A program made the position numbers and the translations under genes. From Helianthus annuus (lineage: Eukaryota > Streptophyta > Magnoliopsida > Asterales > Asteraceae), in NCBI RefSeq assembly GCF_002127325.2, contig NC_035433.2, positions 148,626,435 through 148,690,434 of the forward strand: DNA of 64,000 nucleotides, read 5' to 3'. Numbering within the stretch: the stretch's first letter is position 1; each line of letters begins with the position of its first letter. Positions 30,278-42,285 of this stretch are shown here, piece by piece. Below the pieces are notes generated by a model, which was given only the letters and a program-made list of their open reading frames with translations, did not search any database and was not told the DNA's origin.

Positions 30278-31581
30278 ATGTCCACAACCCCTGTACCCGC
30301 TAATGCTGAGCTAGCCAACGAACCAGAAAATAACCTAAGAAGAAGTAGGCGGCTTCGTGAAAGATCACTTGTCGTTGCACATAGGATTGCTGCCGCAATC
30401 GACGAACCAGTGGTACTTTCTAACAGCGAGAGTTTAGAGGACGAAAGAGGAAGCATTATGGCAGAGGACGACCAGCCTTTGAATGAGACCGGCCGTCCAG
30501 GAGGAGAGGGCTTGCTACCGAGCATCGCCCGACCTACGATAGCAGCACCGAGTTTTGAAATTAAATCTAGTATAATTAACATGTTACAAAATTCTGTGCA
30601 GTTTGATGGGAAGGATCACGAAGATCCAGGCCGGCACATCGCTTCATTTCTCGAGGTGTGCTCGACTTTCAAAATTAGAGACGTTTCTAAAGACGCAATT
30701 CGTTTGCGACTCTTTCCATTTTCTTTGCGAGACAAAGCCCGCTCTTGGCTTTTGTCACTTCCAGCAGGGTCCATCACGACTTGGAACGAGATGGCAAATC
30801 TTTTTATGCAAAAATACTTCCCGCCGGAAAAGACAGCTAAGCTTAAGAACCGTATAATGACATTCAAACAGGACGAAGGAGAATCTCTACATGCAGCTTA
30901 GGAGAGGTTCAAAGATCTTCTGATCGATGTTCCACATCATGGGTTATCAAAAGGCAACTTGTGTTGAACTTCTACCAAGGACTCAACTACGACTCACAAG
31001 AACGTTTAGATGTATATGCAGGAGGCGATCTTGGAACAAAAACACCCAATGAAGCCTACGCAATTATAGAGAAAGCTACCTTGAAGTCGACTTCGTGTCA
31101 CAGTGGAGTGCGAAATAAAGCATCATCTATTCCTGGAGTTCATTAAGTGGATACGTATACAGCTCTTGCAGCACAGATTGCAGCTTTAGCAGCAAGGTTT
31201 GATCAAGCTCAGAATGTTTTGCAGGTACAATCATCATGTGAGCTGTGTGGAGTGTCACACGAGCCATGTACTTGTGAGCAAGGTGTTATGTATACAAGCC
31301 ACGAAGAGGTGGACTATTTGGGCAATCAAATTAGACCCCAAAATAACCCCTACAGTAACACGTACAATCCGAGCTGGAGAAATCACCCAAACTTTGAGTG
31401 GAAATCTAATTCTAATAACCAAATCCCACTCGAATATGCTCAACGCGCTCCCACGCCACAACAGCCTCAGGGGCAATCCTTTCAGCCCCAGGGACAATCT
31501 TTTCGGCCATCAGGGCAAACCTTTCAACCACGTTACAATAATTTAGGTTCAGGAAGCACTTCCCAGCCACAAACCTCTTAA
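30278..31581 (+). pseudogene. gag: Element D gag (Athila), broken
   Basis: It starts MSTTPVPANAELANEPENN with an RRSRRLRER basic patch. The Gag core is well preserved: GRHIASFLEVCSTF, RLRLFPFSLRDKARSW and NEMANLFMQKYFPP. The lesions are a TAG stop at 30899-30901, a frameshift near 30950 (the frame moves to the one used by 30961-31581), a TAA at 31144-31146 and a TAA at 31579-31581. A Cys cluster (CELCGVSHEPCTC) replaces a classical knuckle. It ends in a Gln/Pro-rich tail with three copies of a QGQSFQP-like repeat. The coding region continues, disrupted, to the protease. Confidence 0.85.
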
Positions 31582-33148
31582 AACGACTCAAAATTGGAGG
31601 AGATGATGGTGGAGCTATTAAACAACTCCAACAATGCCAATCAAATATCTGAGAAAAGATACCAGCAGCATAAGGAGCGTTTCATGGTGCAAGAAGGGGA
31701 AATGCAGAGCCAGAAGGCTTTAATACAAACCATTGAGAATTAAGTTGGCCAATTGGCCAAGATGTTGTCTGAAAGACCCCAAGGTAGTCTTCCAGGTAAC
31801 ACAGAACTAAACCCGAGAGGGCACGTTAATGCAGTAATGACGAGGAGTGGTAAAACCACGGGACCTGACAAATCGGACTCACCACCGATCACTGAGACAG
31901 TCCAAACCGACGCTTCGAACGAGGTGCACGCTAGGTGAGTCCCAGCAAGTACAACATAGCCCCAGGAGCTAGTTACAGATTACATTCCTCCAGTTCCATA
32001 TCCGAGCAGACTGAAGAAGTAGAAGAACGATGAACAACATGGTAAGTTTTTAGAAATGTTTAAACAATTACATATAAACTTACCATTTATTGAGGCGTTG
32101 GCTCAAATGCCTAAATACGCAAGGTTCTTAAAAGGCATCCTCACAAACAAGCAGAAACTCGAAAGCTTGTCTTGTGTATTGATGAATGAAAACTGTTCAA
32201 CCCTTCTCCAAAACCGTCTACCTGAAAAGATAGGAGATCCGGGCAATTTTACTCTTCTCTGTCTCATTGGCAGCATGTCTGTCAGTCACGCATTGACTGA
32301 TTTAGGAGCTAGCATAAACCTTATGCTGTATAAGGTTTTTGCTAAGTTAGATTTGGGTGAACCTTCACCCACTAGAAGGAGCATTCGACTTGCAGATCAT
32401 TCAATCAAGTATTCGCGTGGATTCGTTGAAAACATGCTCGTTAAAATCGATAAATTTGTTTTTCCCGTGGACTTTTTTATTCTTGACATGGACGAAGACT
32501 CAAAAGTGCCATTAATACTTGGACGCCCATTCCTCAATATTGCGAGGACGATTGTTGATGTGGCAGCTGGCCAAATCACGCTCCAAGTAAATGACGAGCA
32601 CGTGACTTTTGATATTAAAAGATCAATGCAACATCCACAAAGTCACGATGACATGCTTTACTATGTCGACATCGTCGATACTTGTGTAAGAGGCACGATT
32701 GAAGAAATTGATACGGACACACATCTGTTGTGTGGGAACCTAGACGGCATTTCACAAGAAGGTCATGAAGTTGAGCAGCCAGTTTGCCAAATCGGTGATG
32801 ATGGTTCCCAATGTCCAGATCAATTTGTGGAGATTGACCGCGAAGTTGAAGATAAGTCAAAACCTTCGATTGAAGATCCACTGTCTTTGGAGTTAAAAGA
32901 ACTCCCACCGCATCTCGAGTACGCATTTCTAGACGAGAAGTGTCACTTGCCAGTCATCATTTCAGCATCTTTAGAAAAAGAGGAAAAGAGACAACGACGT
33001 TCTAAAGCTCCATAAGAAAGCCATGGCGTGGAAGATTATGGATATCAAAGGCATTAATCCTTCTTTTTGTACTCATAAGATTCTAATGGAAGACAATTAC
33101 AAACCTAGTGCACAACATCAAAGGCGTTTGAATCCGAATATGTAAGAT
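31582..33148 (+). pseudogene. pol: Element D protease region, broken
   Basis: The longest open piece is 32056-33015. It shows the Athila pre-protease motif FIEALAQMPKYARFLKG, the active-site motif LTDLGASINLM, and ILGRPFLNIAR. 31582-32055 keeps a recognisable Gag-protease linker (QLAKMLSERPQG; NAVMTRSGKT) but has several stops. 33016-33148 is the protease-RT linker with a frameshift and a TAA before the RT frame. Confidence 0.82.
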
Positions 33149-33823
33149 GTGGGGAAGAAAGAAGTAATCAAGTTGTTAGATGCAGGGCTGATTTATCCTA
33201 TATTTGATTCTGTTTGGGTAAGTCCAGTGCAAGTAGTATCCAAGAAAGGTGATATTACTGTAGTTCCAAACGATAGGAATGAACTTATTCCTACCCGTAC
33301 CGTCACTGGATGGCGAGTTTGCATCGATTACCGCAAACTCAACGATGCCACCCGTAAGGACCACTTCCTTCTTCCATTCATTGACCAGATGTTGGAACGT
33401 CTGTCAGGGAAGTCAGTTTTCTGTTTTCTGGATGGGTTTTCAGGATACTTTCAAATTCCTATCACTTCTGAGGACCAGGAAAAGACTACTTTCACGTGTC
33501 CTTTCGACACATTCGCCTACCGGCGTATGCCTTTTGGACTATGTAATGCCCCAGCCATATTTCAGCGCTGCATGGTAGCCATTTTCGATGACATGATTGA
33601 AGACTCAATGGAAGTATTCATGGATGATTTTTCTGTGTTCAGGGGTTCTTTCAATCAATGTCTTGGAAATCTGAAAAGAATGTTAATGAGATGTGAGGAA
33701 ACTAATCTTGTACTTAACTGGGAGAAATGCCACTTCATGGTGAAAGAAGGGGTAGTTCTTGGACACAAAATCTCTGAAGCCGGGTTGGAAGTTGATCCAG
33801 CAAAAGTAGATATCATTTCTTAA
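33149..33823 (+). pseudogene. pol: Element D reverse transcriptase
   Basis: This 224-codon open stretch covers most RT motifs. It shows LLDAGLIYPI, VCIDYRKLND, CFLDGFSGYFQIP, RRMPFGLCNAP and the catalytic FMDD at 157-160 in VFMDDFSVF. It closes with VLGHKISEAGLEVDPAKV and a TAA at 33821-33823. The residue pattern is that of Athila RT, not of the chromoviruses B, E and F. There is no ATG context of its own because it is a slice of a polyprotein. Confidence 0.85.
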
Positions 33824-34400
33824 CCTCCTCTCCCTACCTCGGTCAGAGCGATTAGAAGTTTCCTGGGTCATGTAGGGTTCTATAAGCGATTCATAAAAGA
33901 CTTTTCAAAAATCGCAAGACCTATGACCCGTTTGTTAGAAAAAGAAGCTCCATTTGTGTTTTCAGAAGAATGCATGAAAACATTCAAACAGCTGAAACAG
34001 AGGCTATTCGAAGCCCCTATTCTAGTTGCACCAGATTGGGCGTTGTCATTTGAGATAATGTGCGATGCCAGTGATTTCGCAATAGGAGCAGTCTTAGGAC
34101 AGCGAAGGGAGAAGCATTTTCATCCAATTTACTATGCCATCAAAACTCTACATGATGCTCAAGAGAATTACACTACTACAAAGAAAGAGCTTTTGGCACA
34201 GTTTATGCTTTCGACAAATTCAGGTCGTACCTTGTGTTGTCCAAAACAATTGTGTATACGGATCATGCAGCTATCAAATACCTTTTTAGCAAAAGGACGC
34301 AAAACCGCGTCTTATCAGATGGATCTTGCTACTACAAGAATTTGATATTGAAATCCAAGACAAAAGGGGAGCTTTAAATGTTGCAGCCGACCATCTCTCG
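33824..34400 (+). pseudogene. pol: Element D RNase H, frameshifted
   Basis: RNase H motifs run across frames. [20 protein letters not shown] and CDASDFAIGAVLGQR lie in one frame (open 33923-34345). The next frame has VYTDHAAIKYLF, and a third has [12 protein letters not shown]. At least two frameshifts lie between 34190 and 34370. Confidence 0.8.
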
Positions 34401-35788
34401 AGACTTGAGCATAGTAATTCTGAAAATTTGTTGAAAGAACCAATAAACAAAAATTTCCCCCACGAATTTCTTTTGAGTATCGAGATGAATGACGAGTCAC
34501 CTTGGTTCGCCGACTTTGCAAACTACCTCGCATGTGGAATCCTTATCAAAGGGTTATCATATCAGCAAAAGAGGAAGTTCTTTGCAGACTTAAAATATTA
34601 TATTTGGTACGAACCATACTTGTTTAGAGTCGGAGCCGATCAGGTGATCCGAAGATGTGTATTTGGAGAGAAGGCAACTAGCATTTTGCGCCACTATCAC
34701 GAAGGGCCCACCCGAGGGCATCATGGAGCAAACTACACAGCAAAGAAAGTGTTAGACTCCGGGTTTTACTGGCCCACCATCTTTCGTGACGCACATGAAT
34801 GGGTTAGAGCATGTGATGCTTGCTAGAGGGCAACAAATATCTCCGCACGCAATGAAATGCCTCAACATCCAATGCAAGTCTGTGAAGTTTTGATATATGG
34901 GGTATCAACTTCATCGGTCCATTTCCAGCCTCACGAGGTAACAAATACATCCTAGTTGCTTTAGACTATGTCTCAAAATGGGCCGAAGCTCAAGCTTTGC
35001 CTACAAACGATGCTAGGGTGGTTGTGAGGTTCTTAAAAAGTTTGTTTGCCCGATTTGATGCTCCAAAAGCACTAATCAGTGACCGAGGAACGCATTTTTG
35101 TAATGAACAGTTAGAACGAGCCTTGTGCCGTTATGGTGTTCATCATAGATTGGCTACGCCATGCCACCCTCAAACGAGAGAGCAAGTAGAGGTCACGAAT
35201 CGGGGTTTGAAAAGAATCCTTGAGCGGTCCATTAATAACAACCGCAAGGATTGGTCAGACAAGTTAGATGACGCTCTGTGGGCTTTTAGAACAACATTCA
35301 AAACACCTATCGGGACCACGCCCTTTAGGTTGGTTTACGGAAAAGCCTGTCGTCTACCTCTCGAGCTGGAACATAAGGCATTTTGGGCCTTAAAAACAGC
35401 AAACATGGATTTAAAGAGCGGAGGTGAAGCCCGTTTTTTGTAAATCCACGAGCTCGAGGAGCTAAGAAACCATGCCTATGAAAGTTCTAGCAGGTACAAA
35501 GAATGAGTCAAGAAGTTTCATGACAAAATATTTAGAGAACATAAAGATTTCTGCGTTGGAGACCTTGTCTTGTTATACTCCTCACGACTGCGTTTATTCC
35601 CTGGGAAGTTAAGGTCACGATGGACGGGTCCATACACAATTGAAGAAGTATTTCCTTACGGAGCCGTCATCATCAAAAACTTAAGCGGGGAAACTTTCAA
35701 ACTCAACGGTCATAGACTCAAAAGTTACATCAACAAACTGGTTGACTCGGTGGAGGAAATTCTAGAACTCCAAGTCCCGCACACTTAA
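34400..35788 (+). pseudogene. pol: Element D integrase, broken
   Basis: The zinc-binding HHCC part is in 34680-34826 ([11 protein letters not shown] ... RACDAC) and is followed at once by a TAG. The core is open at 34997-35443, with [13 protein letters not shown] holding one catalytic Asp and [14 protein letters not shown] holding the catalytic Glu region. The usual NGQAE is changed to REQVE. The C-terminal GPY/F-like part is at 35570-35788 (LFPGKLRSRWTGPYTIEEVFPYGA). The stretches 34827-34996 and 35444-35569 contain stops. Confidence 0.82.
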
Positions 35789-36865
35789 AACAAGTGTGGG
35801 GAGAATGAGTCCAGCTATCGACTCGCTGACAAATTTAGCGTTTTTGAACATATTAGTTTGTAATATTTATTTCCTAGTTCGTTATTTTTTTGGTTTTGAA
35901 GTTGAATTACTGTTAAAATATACAAAATCTTGCAAAAATGGAAAAATTAGGTAAAAATACGAAGTTAAACACATGCTGTTAAAATTGACCAGAAAAGGCC
36001 CAGGTGACGCACGACCGTGCAGTCATCGGCACGGTCATGCACTTCGTAATCGGACCAAATCATAACTCGTGCACCGGATGGTCATCGACTCGCACTGTCG
36101 TGCGATTCGTTGCACTACCGTGCAACGTGACACTATCAGGCAAACCAGGAATGCGTTCCAGATCGGCACGACCATGCGAGTGAAAATCTCAACAGTGAAA
36201 ACAGGGTATTTAAGCGAATTTTCAGTAAAAACTAATCACTTTTTCGAAACCCTAACAGCCGCACGAGAGTTCCAAGTCGCCCACACCTAAAAATCAACCA
36301 ATTTTTGCTTAGATTTCACCCCAATCTTCTTCCAAGGTATGTTTCCTACTTGTTTTTCAGATTTAACTTAGTTTATGATGTAGATCTGGGGTTTGAATTA
36401 AGAAATTTAGGGGTTTTCTTCATAAAAGAAAAATAAACCCTTGTTCTTGAGTGTTTGGTGCTAAATAAGTCGTTCTGATCATTGTTTTGATGTCCATTCA
36501 CTGATTAATAGTTAGATTTTGAAATATAAAGGTTTAAATCAGCAAATAAAACTATTTTCTGATGAATTTTCCGACCGCACGGTCATCCAACTGAAACGGC
36601 ATGGAAATGCCGATCAGAAATCAGGACCAAATCAGTGAATCAGAACTGCGACTCCGAGCCGCACGGCAGTGCCAAATCGGCACGGCAGTGTGAGGTGAAT
36701 TGCCGGAAATAACCACACTACGATCTCGGATTAGCACGGTAGTGCAACAGGTCGCACGACCGTGCGGTTGCAGGAACGACAACAGAATGTCGTTAACAAC
36801 CTATTCCTGTGGCAGCACTTGAAATTTTAAATTATGTTCTTATTTTGTTGTATTATTGTATGCAG
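35789..36865 (+). promoter_or_regulatory. Element D inter-ORF region: palindromes, TATA-like box, predicted splice sites
   Basis: CAAGTGTGGGGAG at 35791 is a PPT-like motif. 36005-36180 has a cluster of GCACGACCGTGC-type palindromes, also present in the D LTR. A TATA-like GGTATTTAAGC at about 36205 follows. Then come a leader, a good donor CCAAGGTATGTTT at about 36333-36345, and a second palindrome cluster at about 36570-36775. A good acceptor, TATTGTATGCAG, at 36854-36865 sits directly before an ATG. The layout suggests a separate transcript, or a spliced one, for the downstream ORF. This is inference from motifs only. Confidence 0.5.
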
Positions 36866-38170
36866 ATGAACCACCGATTCCTCGAGTTCAGCGAGAACAA
36901 AAGGAAAGAACGTCCCTGTATTGCCAGATTGGAGACTTTATGGAATCGACGGGGATAAATCGGTGAACCGAGAAGGATAAACTGGGCCACTCTAACAGCC
37001 CTAAACCAAGAAGAGAGGCTATCCAAGATGATTTCATATCCGATGTCAAGGCTGTTAAACATTGAACGGCCCATGTATCTCAAGCTTACATTGGAATTTT
37101 TCGCTTCATACTCTTATGACAAACCAAGAAGCGAAAATCCAGACTTTAAGAATAAAGAGACGATACAGTTCAGGTTGGGTAGAAAATGGCATAAATGGTC
37201 AGTCACTAGACTGGGAGAAGGCTAGGAATACACTCAGCTGAAGACATAGATTCAGACCTTTTCACCAACATCTACAAGTTTGACAATGACCACCAGCGGG
37301 CTAACTTTGGGGCACAAGTGGCAGATGAGTCACCCTATGATGCTAGAAAAGCTAAAGGATCAAGACTATGAGACCCACTTCTTAGGGTTATTCATCAGGT
37401 CATGAGTCACACCATATGTGGACGCATGGACAGTGCAGGAAACTGTCCCACTCCAGATCTTCTTTTCTTATATTCAATAGTGAATGGAGTACACGTCAAC
37501 CTCGCAGCTAGAATGGCTGGATTTTTCTTGAATAGCGCGGGGAGAACTACAAGCACTGAGATCCACGGTGGTGAATATGTGACTCAGCTAGCATACAATT
37601 TGGGTATTATGACGGATGATGTAGTCAGTGGTCTCACAATGGTTCATGCAGGAGGGGACGTAGATATGAGGTCTTTGAGAGCAATGGGTCTAGTAGCGGA
37701 TACATACAATGGCCCGAGACTGAGGGGTCTAAATGGAGAGATATGGGATCCGATACCACCACAGGACGAAGACATTGACATGCATAAACATCAGGTACTA
37801 GAGCCACCACCGCAACACAACCAGCCGCCGCACGATCAACCACAACACGAACACCCCCAGCACCAGTATCAGTATCCTCCACAGCAAAAACTGGCCTCCA
37901 GGCATACCTTCCTATCCCGAGTTGTACCAGCAGTTTCAGCACATGCAGGTTTCTAAAGACACTATGAGAACTACCCAGGAGACTATGCGGGCGACTCAAG
38001 ACACCATGAGGGAGGAGATGTATGCAGGTTTTTCCTACATCTTTGGAGGGCTACAAAGCGTCTATCCTAGCCACTTCGGGGAGCCTCCACAGTTTCCATT
38101 TGTAAACCCAGGTAACTACCGAGCGGGTTCATCTGGAACACGCCACCATGTTAATGATGAGGAGGAGTAG
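36866..38170 (+). pseudogene. Element D downstream env-like ORF (Athila ORF3), broken
   Basis: It starts at an ATG (MNHRFLEFSENKRKERP) directly after the predicted acceptor. The best-preserved part is 37402-37956: TPDLLFLYSIVNGVHVNLAARM, FFLNSAGRT and GGEYVTQLAYNLGIM. This pattern is typical of the extra ORF behind integrase in Athila elements, sometimes called env-like. A Gln/Pro/His-rich stretch follows (about residues 135-170 of that piece), then a short Met/Thr-rich tail with TMRATQDTMREEM at 37922-38170 in another frame. Stops and frameshifts break it in at least three places. No signal peptide or membrane segment is visible in the surviving pieces, so an envelope function is not supported here. 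Confidence 0.75.
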
Positions 38171-39436
38171 GAGGAGGTGGAGCGGACCGTGCAGAAAAAC
38201 TGGTGTTTTATCGTAGTTTATCTTATTTTTATTTAGTACTTTATTTTATTTTTTAAAACTTATGTCTGTTTCTAAATGTTTAAGTAGTGTGTTTGCTTTG
38301 TTTGAATAATGGATTTGGTTTGGTTATCTAACATTTTGATCAATGGTAATGTTGACTATTTTAGCAAGTGACATACTTGGCAGATTTGTAAAGAAATGCA
38401 CACAAAGTTGAGACGACTTCAATCAAAGTCTACTCAAACGAGTCAACTTCAACTCTGAGGGAGTACCTCTTTCCCTTTTCACATTATTAGTTTAGCTCTT
38501 CATAATTGCTTAACTAATATGTATTTCACATTGGGGACAATGTGAAGTTCAAGTGTGGGGAGGGGTTTAGAAGGTTTTAAACTTTGTTTGTCCTTAATTG
38601 TTCTTATTTCTTTACATATTTTCGGAAATAAAACAAAAATGGTTAATTGTGTTCTTTAGAAAGCATCAAACTTGATAAAAACCGACAAGCCAAATTGATT
38701 TTTGAAAAAGATAACTAAAAAGCGTGATAAAACAAGAAGAAAGACTTGCATGTTTATCTTTATATTTATGCCCATTCCTTCCGTTTACGTGAACATATTT
38801 TTGAGCCTTTACTGCTTTCTTGTCAAATGCTTCTTTGTTTTTTTTGGAAAATGAGTAAGCCGGATGTTTTATGTCATTTAGAACTTGTCATTTAAATACT
38901 TTTCAAAATCATGAATATGTGAAATTACATAGAAATGATAGAGGTACTTAGGATACCCTTTTGTCAGCCTTTTTCTTTGTTTATATATCCCGCACCCAAC
39001 ATTATCCATTAGTTCACCATGTTAAGCCTATTTTCCATATTTTTCAAAATTTTACCCAAATATTAAGCCTACTTAACCAAATATAACATTTTCCTATTTA
39101 CCTTTTTTTTTGTTAAAATTCGGCCGTACCTTTCTAGATTGATGTAAATCTTTGTAAATCTTTATGTTGAAAAAAAAAAAAACGTTTGTCAAAAAAAAAA
39201 AAAAAAACTCTCTAAGAGAATTATGGAAAATCATCAAGAAGAAAATAGAGAGTAGAAGTGTAAAAAGAATAAATTTTGAACACATACACAAATAGCTTAG
39301 CAACATGTGTTCAGATTCCTAGAAAATAAGTCGTCGAATTTTAACCTTTTAGCCACTTTCAAATATCCATTCCATACCCTTAACCATAGCCTAACATTAC
39401 AACCCATCAAAAACCTCTTGATTTATGTTTTTCACC
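38171..39436 (+). other. Element D 3' untranslated region, left of element G
   Basis: The hairpin CACATTGGGGACAATGTG at 38527-38544 is followed by the PPT-like motif CAAGTGTGGGGAGGGG. The same hairpin-plus-purine pair occurs in element A at 26140. The rest is AT-rich, with A-runs at 39171-39207. I see no gene. Confidence 0.7.
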
Positions 39437-39682
39437 TTCACATATGGGATTTTTACATATTTCCCCCTCCTAAGAGGGCTTATTACATATTTCCCCAAAC
39501 AGAAAAAACAATTACATATTTCCCCTTTTTTTAAGAAATTACTCAATTAACCTTTTCTTATTTCATACTCTTCTCCATCTTCATAATCATTTTCTCTTCC
39601 CACTCCTAACCCTACGAGAAAGACAACAACTACAACAGAATCAAGAGCCTGGTGACCGAAGAACTAAACAATATTTCCGCCC

Positions 39683-39792
39683 CAAATTCTTGAAGAGATG
39701 ATCTTGTTTCAACAGTTGACTAAATTGGAAGTCAAAGAGATTGCTGACATAATGTTGAAGGAAGTTTTCGAGAGGCTAAAAGGTAAACAGAT
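39683..39792 (+). pseudogene. Captured ClpC/ClpB-type chaperone exon fragment
   Basis: About 35 codons read [19 protein letters not shown] and continue [11 protein letters not shown]. This is the conserved start of the C-terminal small domain of plastid ClpC (Hsp100) proteins, where plants usually have [18 protein letters not shown]. The match ends at GCTAAAAGGTAAAC, a good 5' splice donor, so the following sequence is probably a captured intron. The frame runs open to 39907 only by chance. The fragment lies inside element G, without the AAA+ ATPase motifs, and cannot make a working chaperone. Confidence 0.82.
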
Positions 39793-40792
39793 TGCTGACA
39801 CAGGGTGGTTTGTGATTTTGATTCGGATGTTTAATGTCCATCTTCATGCTTTTCTGTTGGATTTTATTTGTTTGTTAATTTGTTTAAGTTATACCTGTAG
39901 GTGTTAAAATCTTATGCATATGGTCCTGACTTCAACTAAATCTGTTTATTTGTTTGTTATTGTTTGTGTTTTTCTTTTAACTTGACTAGCTATTGTTATT
40001 ATACAAGGTGTAATGAAACACCCAAAAAGATGTTATATCATTATTAACATTACTACAAGTGTTGCTTAAGTACATAGTTGAAGATAGAAATAGAAAATAA
40101 ATGGAGCAAAGACTTGTTGTACAGTATGACACTAACACAGAAATCGGAAGGATGCAACTAAGTAGATTAGTATGTAAATTGCATTTAAACTAGCGATATA
40201 TTGCCCGCGCATTGTGGCAGAGTGTTAAACGTTGTGAGACTCGGTTTCAACAACATGTACACTAGTATTTATTCAACAAAAAACATACTGTCAAACGGCA
40301 AATACGAAATTGGGGAAATGCACAATCAAGCCAAGTCATAGGGTCAATAGTTGTTGCAGATGTTTTCCATAATAAAAGATCCTTCTAGAATGTATATTTG
40401 TAATGGTTTCTTTCTATTTTAGTTTCCTTGTGGTTAAATGTGATGTAACCACTTCACTTTATAAAACCGTCTTTTGTTGTTCAATGAGCTAGCGAGCTCG
40501 TGTTCTGGCCAGCTCAGGCCCGTAATCTCTCGTCTGAGCTAAAAGTTAAGTTTGCTTGTGACTTGATAAGTGTTTTTAAGCACAACTGACTATGAACAAG
40601 TAAGTATTGTTTGAGAAGAATAACAAGTAGAAGAATTAGGGATATACTACATGAATTGGGGAAATATGTAATTGATTAATGATATTGGGAAATATGTAAA
40701 TGTTCCTTTAATTAGTTAATTAAGGGAAAAATAGTAATTCAATAAGAGTACTTCTAATGAAAAGGGGAAATATGTAATATATATGGGGAAGG
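39793..40792 (+). other. Element G interior, non-coding
   Basis: This is a probable captured intron followed by AT-rich sequence with no recognised gene. CTAGCGATATATTGCCCGCGC near 40193 resembles a Helitron 3' end on the minus strand. Copies of GGGAAATATGTAA at about 40665, 40690 and 40764 belong to the G terminal region. Confidence 0.5.
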
Positions 40793-42244
40793 TGTAACAA
40801 CTATCATTAAAATTAGTAATTAGAATAATAATTAGTCAATAAGGAAACCTTAATTGAGACACCCAAGTAATTCCGCACTAACCCTAAAATTTCCGGAATA
40901 ATCGGAATCAGGATCAGGGCCCCTAAAACTCAGGGGGGTTAAACCCTATTCGATAATTATCTTAAATTATGCGTTGTATATACTGAATTTCGAATGTTGT
41001 TGATTCACCAAGTCTATGCCACTGACTAGGCTAATCTACAAGCTAGGCAGCACCTTTACGGACCGTAAGGGTTAGTCCTTACGGACCGTAAGCCTACCAG
41101 CTTGCCTTACGGACCGTAAGGGTTAGGTCATACGATCCGTAAGCAACATGAAATTTGGGCTATAAATAGCCGACCTTGGCATTCGACTGTTGGTGTTAAA
41201 ACGTCGATCGAATTCGTTCTGTACATCGATGTTAGGCTGTTATATCACAAATTAAACACACACGATCACGAAGTGCTGCCGCGGAACAGGGTAATTACTC
41301 GATCGCTATTACGATTCAGTTTCCGAGATCAATATATCCAAAGAATGTTTAAGTGCCGCCCACATTGGGTCATACTTTGTCGTTTATCGTTAATTCGATG
41401 AATGAGTTTAAGTATTATACTTTGTCTTTTGTCGTTAATTCGATAAATGAGTTTAAGTATCGCACTTTGTCGTTCATTGTGAGAATTTGATCTCGTGAGA
41501 TATCGTGACTGTTGTATTGATCACTAACCCTGTTTTGTGTGCATTATTATTGAAATTAGGTTAACAGGGCTAAAATCATATTCTGTCAGTACTAAATCTG
41601 CAATGTGAGTTATTCTCTTTTTATCAACTGTTTTACAATACTCCAAATTATTTCCAGAATTATAAATTACAGTGATTAAGTTATGTAATGACCAAGTTAC
41701 AGCCGGTATGTGGGGTATTGTGCACTTTACTTGATAATCGTCACCATTGGGGCAGCCATTGGGTGATATGACCATAATCACAGACACCATTGGACAGGTG
41801 GGCCAATGGGTCGAGTGGTAAAGTACTGTGGGTAGTTGGTTGATATCAGAAACATTGTAAAAGATCTTAACACTGTGAATTATAACAGATGTGTCATTTT
41901 CAGCAACTAGAATAATTCACTCAGTATTTCCCCGCTGATAAAATCTTTTCCAAACATGTTTCAGGTAATCTGCTGTAATTCAGGAAAAATGCAGGGGAAG
42001 CATTTCAAGCTTAAGATAGTGGCTCAGTATAAAATAAAGAAATGTGTTTTATCCAGAAAATCTTACTATTGTAAATTATCAGGGTTTTATCCCGAATTGT
42101 GAAATAAAATAATCGGGAAAAGTTTTTAGCTTAAACGATCCTGTAAATAAAATTTCCGCTGCTAAACTCACAATAAACAAAGTACCGCAGGATTTCTGTC
42201 CCGCAGCTCCTGGAACGGGTCAAACCGGGCCGGGGGCCGTGACA
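40793..42244 (+). repeat. Element F 5' LTR
   Basis: It holds four copies of the palindrome CTTACGGACCGTAAG (41055-41143). The TATA box TATAAATAG follows 18 bp later at 41161-41169. Differences from the 3' LTR were noticed near 41051, 41126, 41384, 41424, 41690, 41747, 41768, 41858 and 42205. Confidence 0.95.
41055..41169 (+). promoter_or_regulatory. Element F LTR palindrome cluster plus TATA box
   Basis: TTTACGGACCGTAAG, CCTTACGGACCGTAAG (twice) and CATACGATCCGTAAG lie within 90 bp. Each is a perfect or near-perfect inverted repeat around one base. TATAAATAG at 41161 follows. The same arrangement is at 48947-49061 in the 3' LTR. Confidence 0.85.
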
Positions 42245-42253
42245 GAAACAAGG

Positions 42254-42268
42254 TGGTATCAGAGCCAC
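42254..42268 (+). promoter_or_regulatory. Element F primer-binding site, tRNA-iMet type
   Basis: TGGTATCAGAGCCAC lies 9 bases after the LTR end. Confidence 0.9.
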
Positions 42269-42285
42269 TAAGTTAAGCTAATTAA

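Noticed and set aside
37402..38170. A true envelope protein in element D
   Set aside because: The position and motifs match the Athila downstream ORF, but no signal peptide or transmembrane segment is visible in the surviving pieces.
39698..39907. A working ClpC-like gene
   Set aside because: Only about 35 codons match. They lack the ATPase motifs, end at a splice donor, and lie inside a Mutator-like element.
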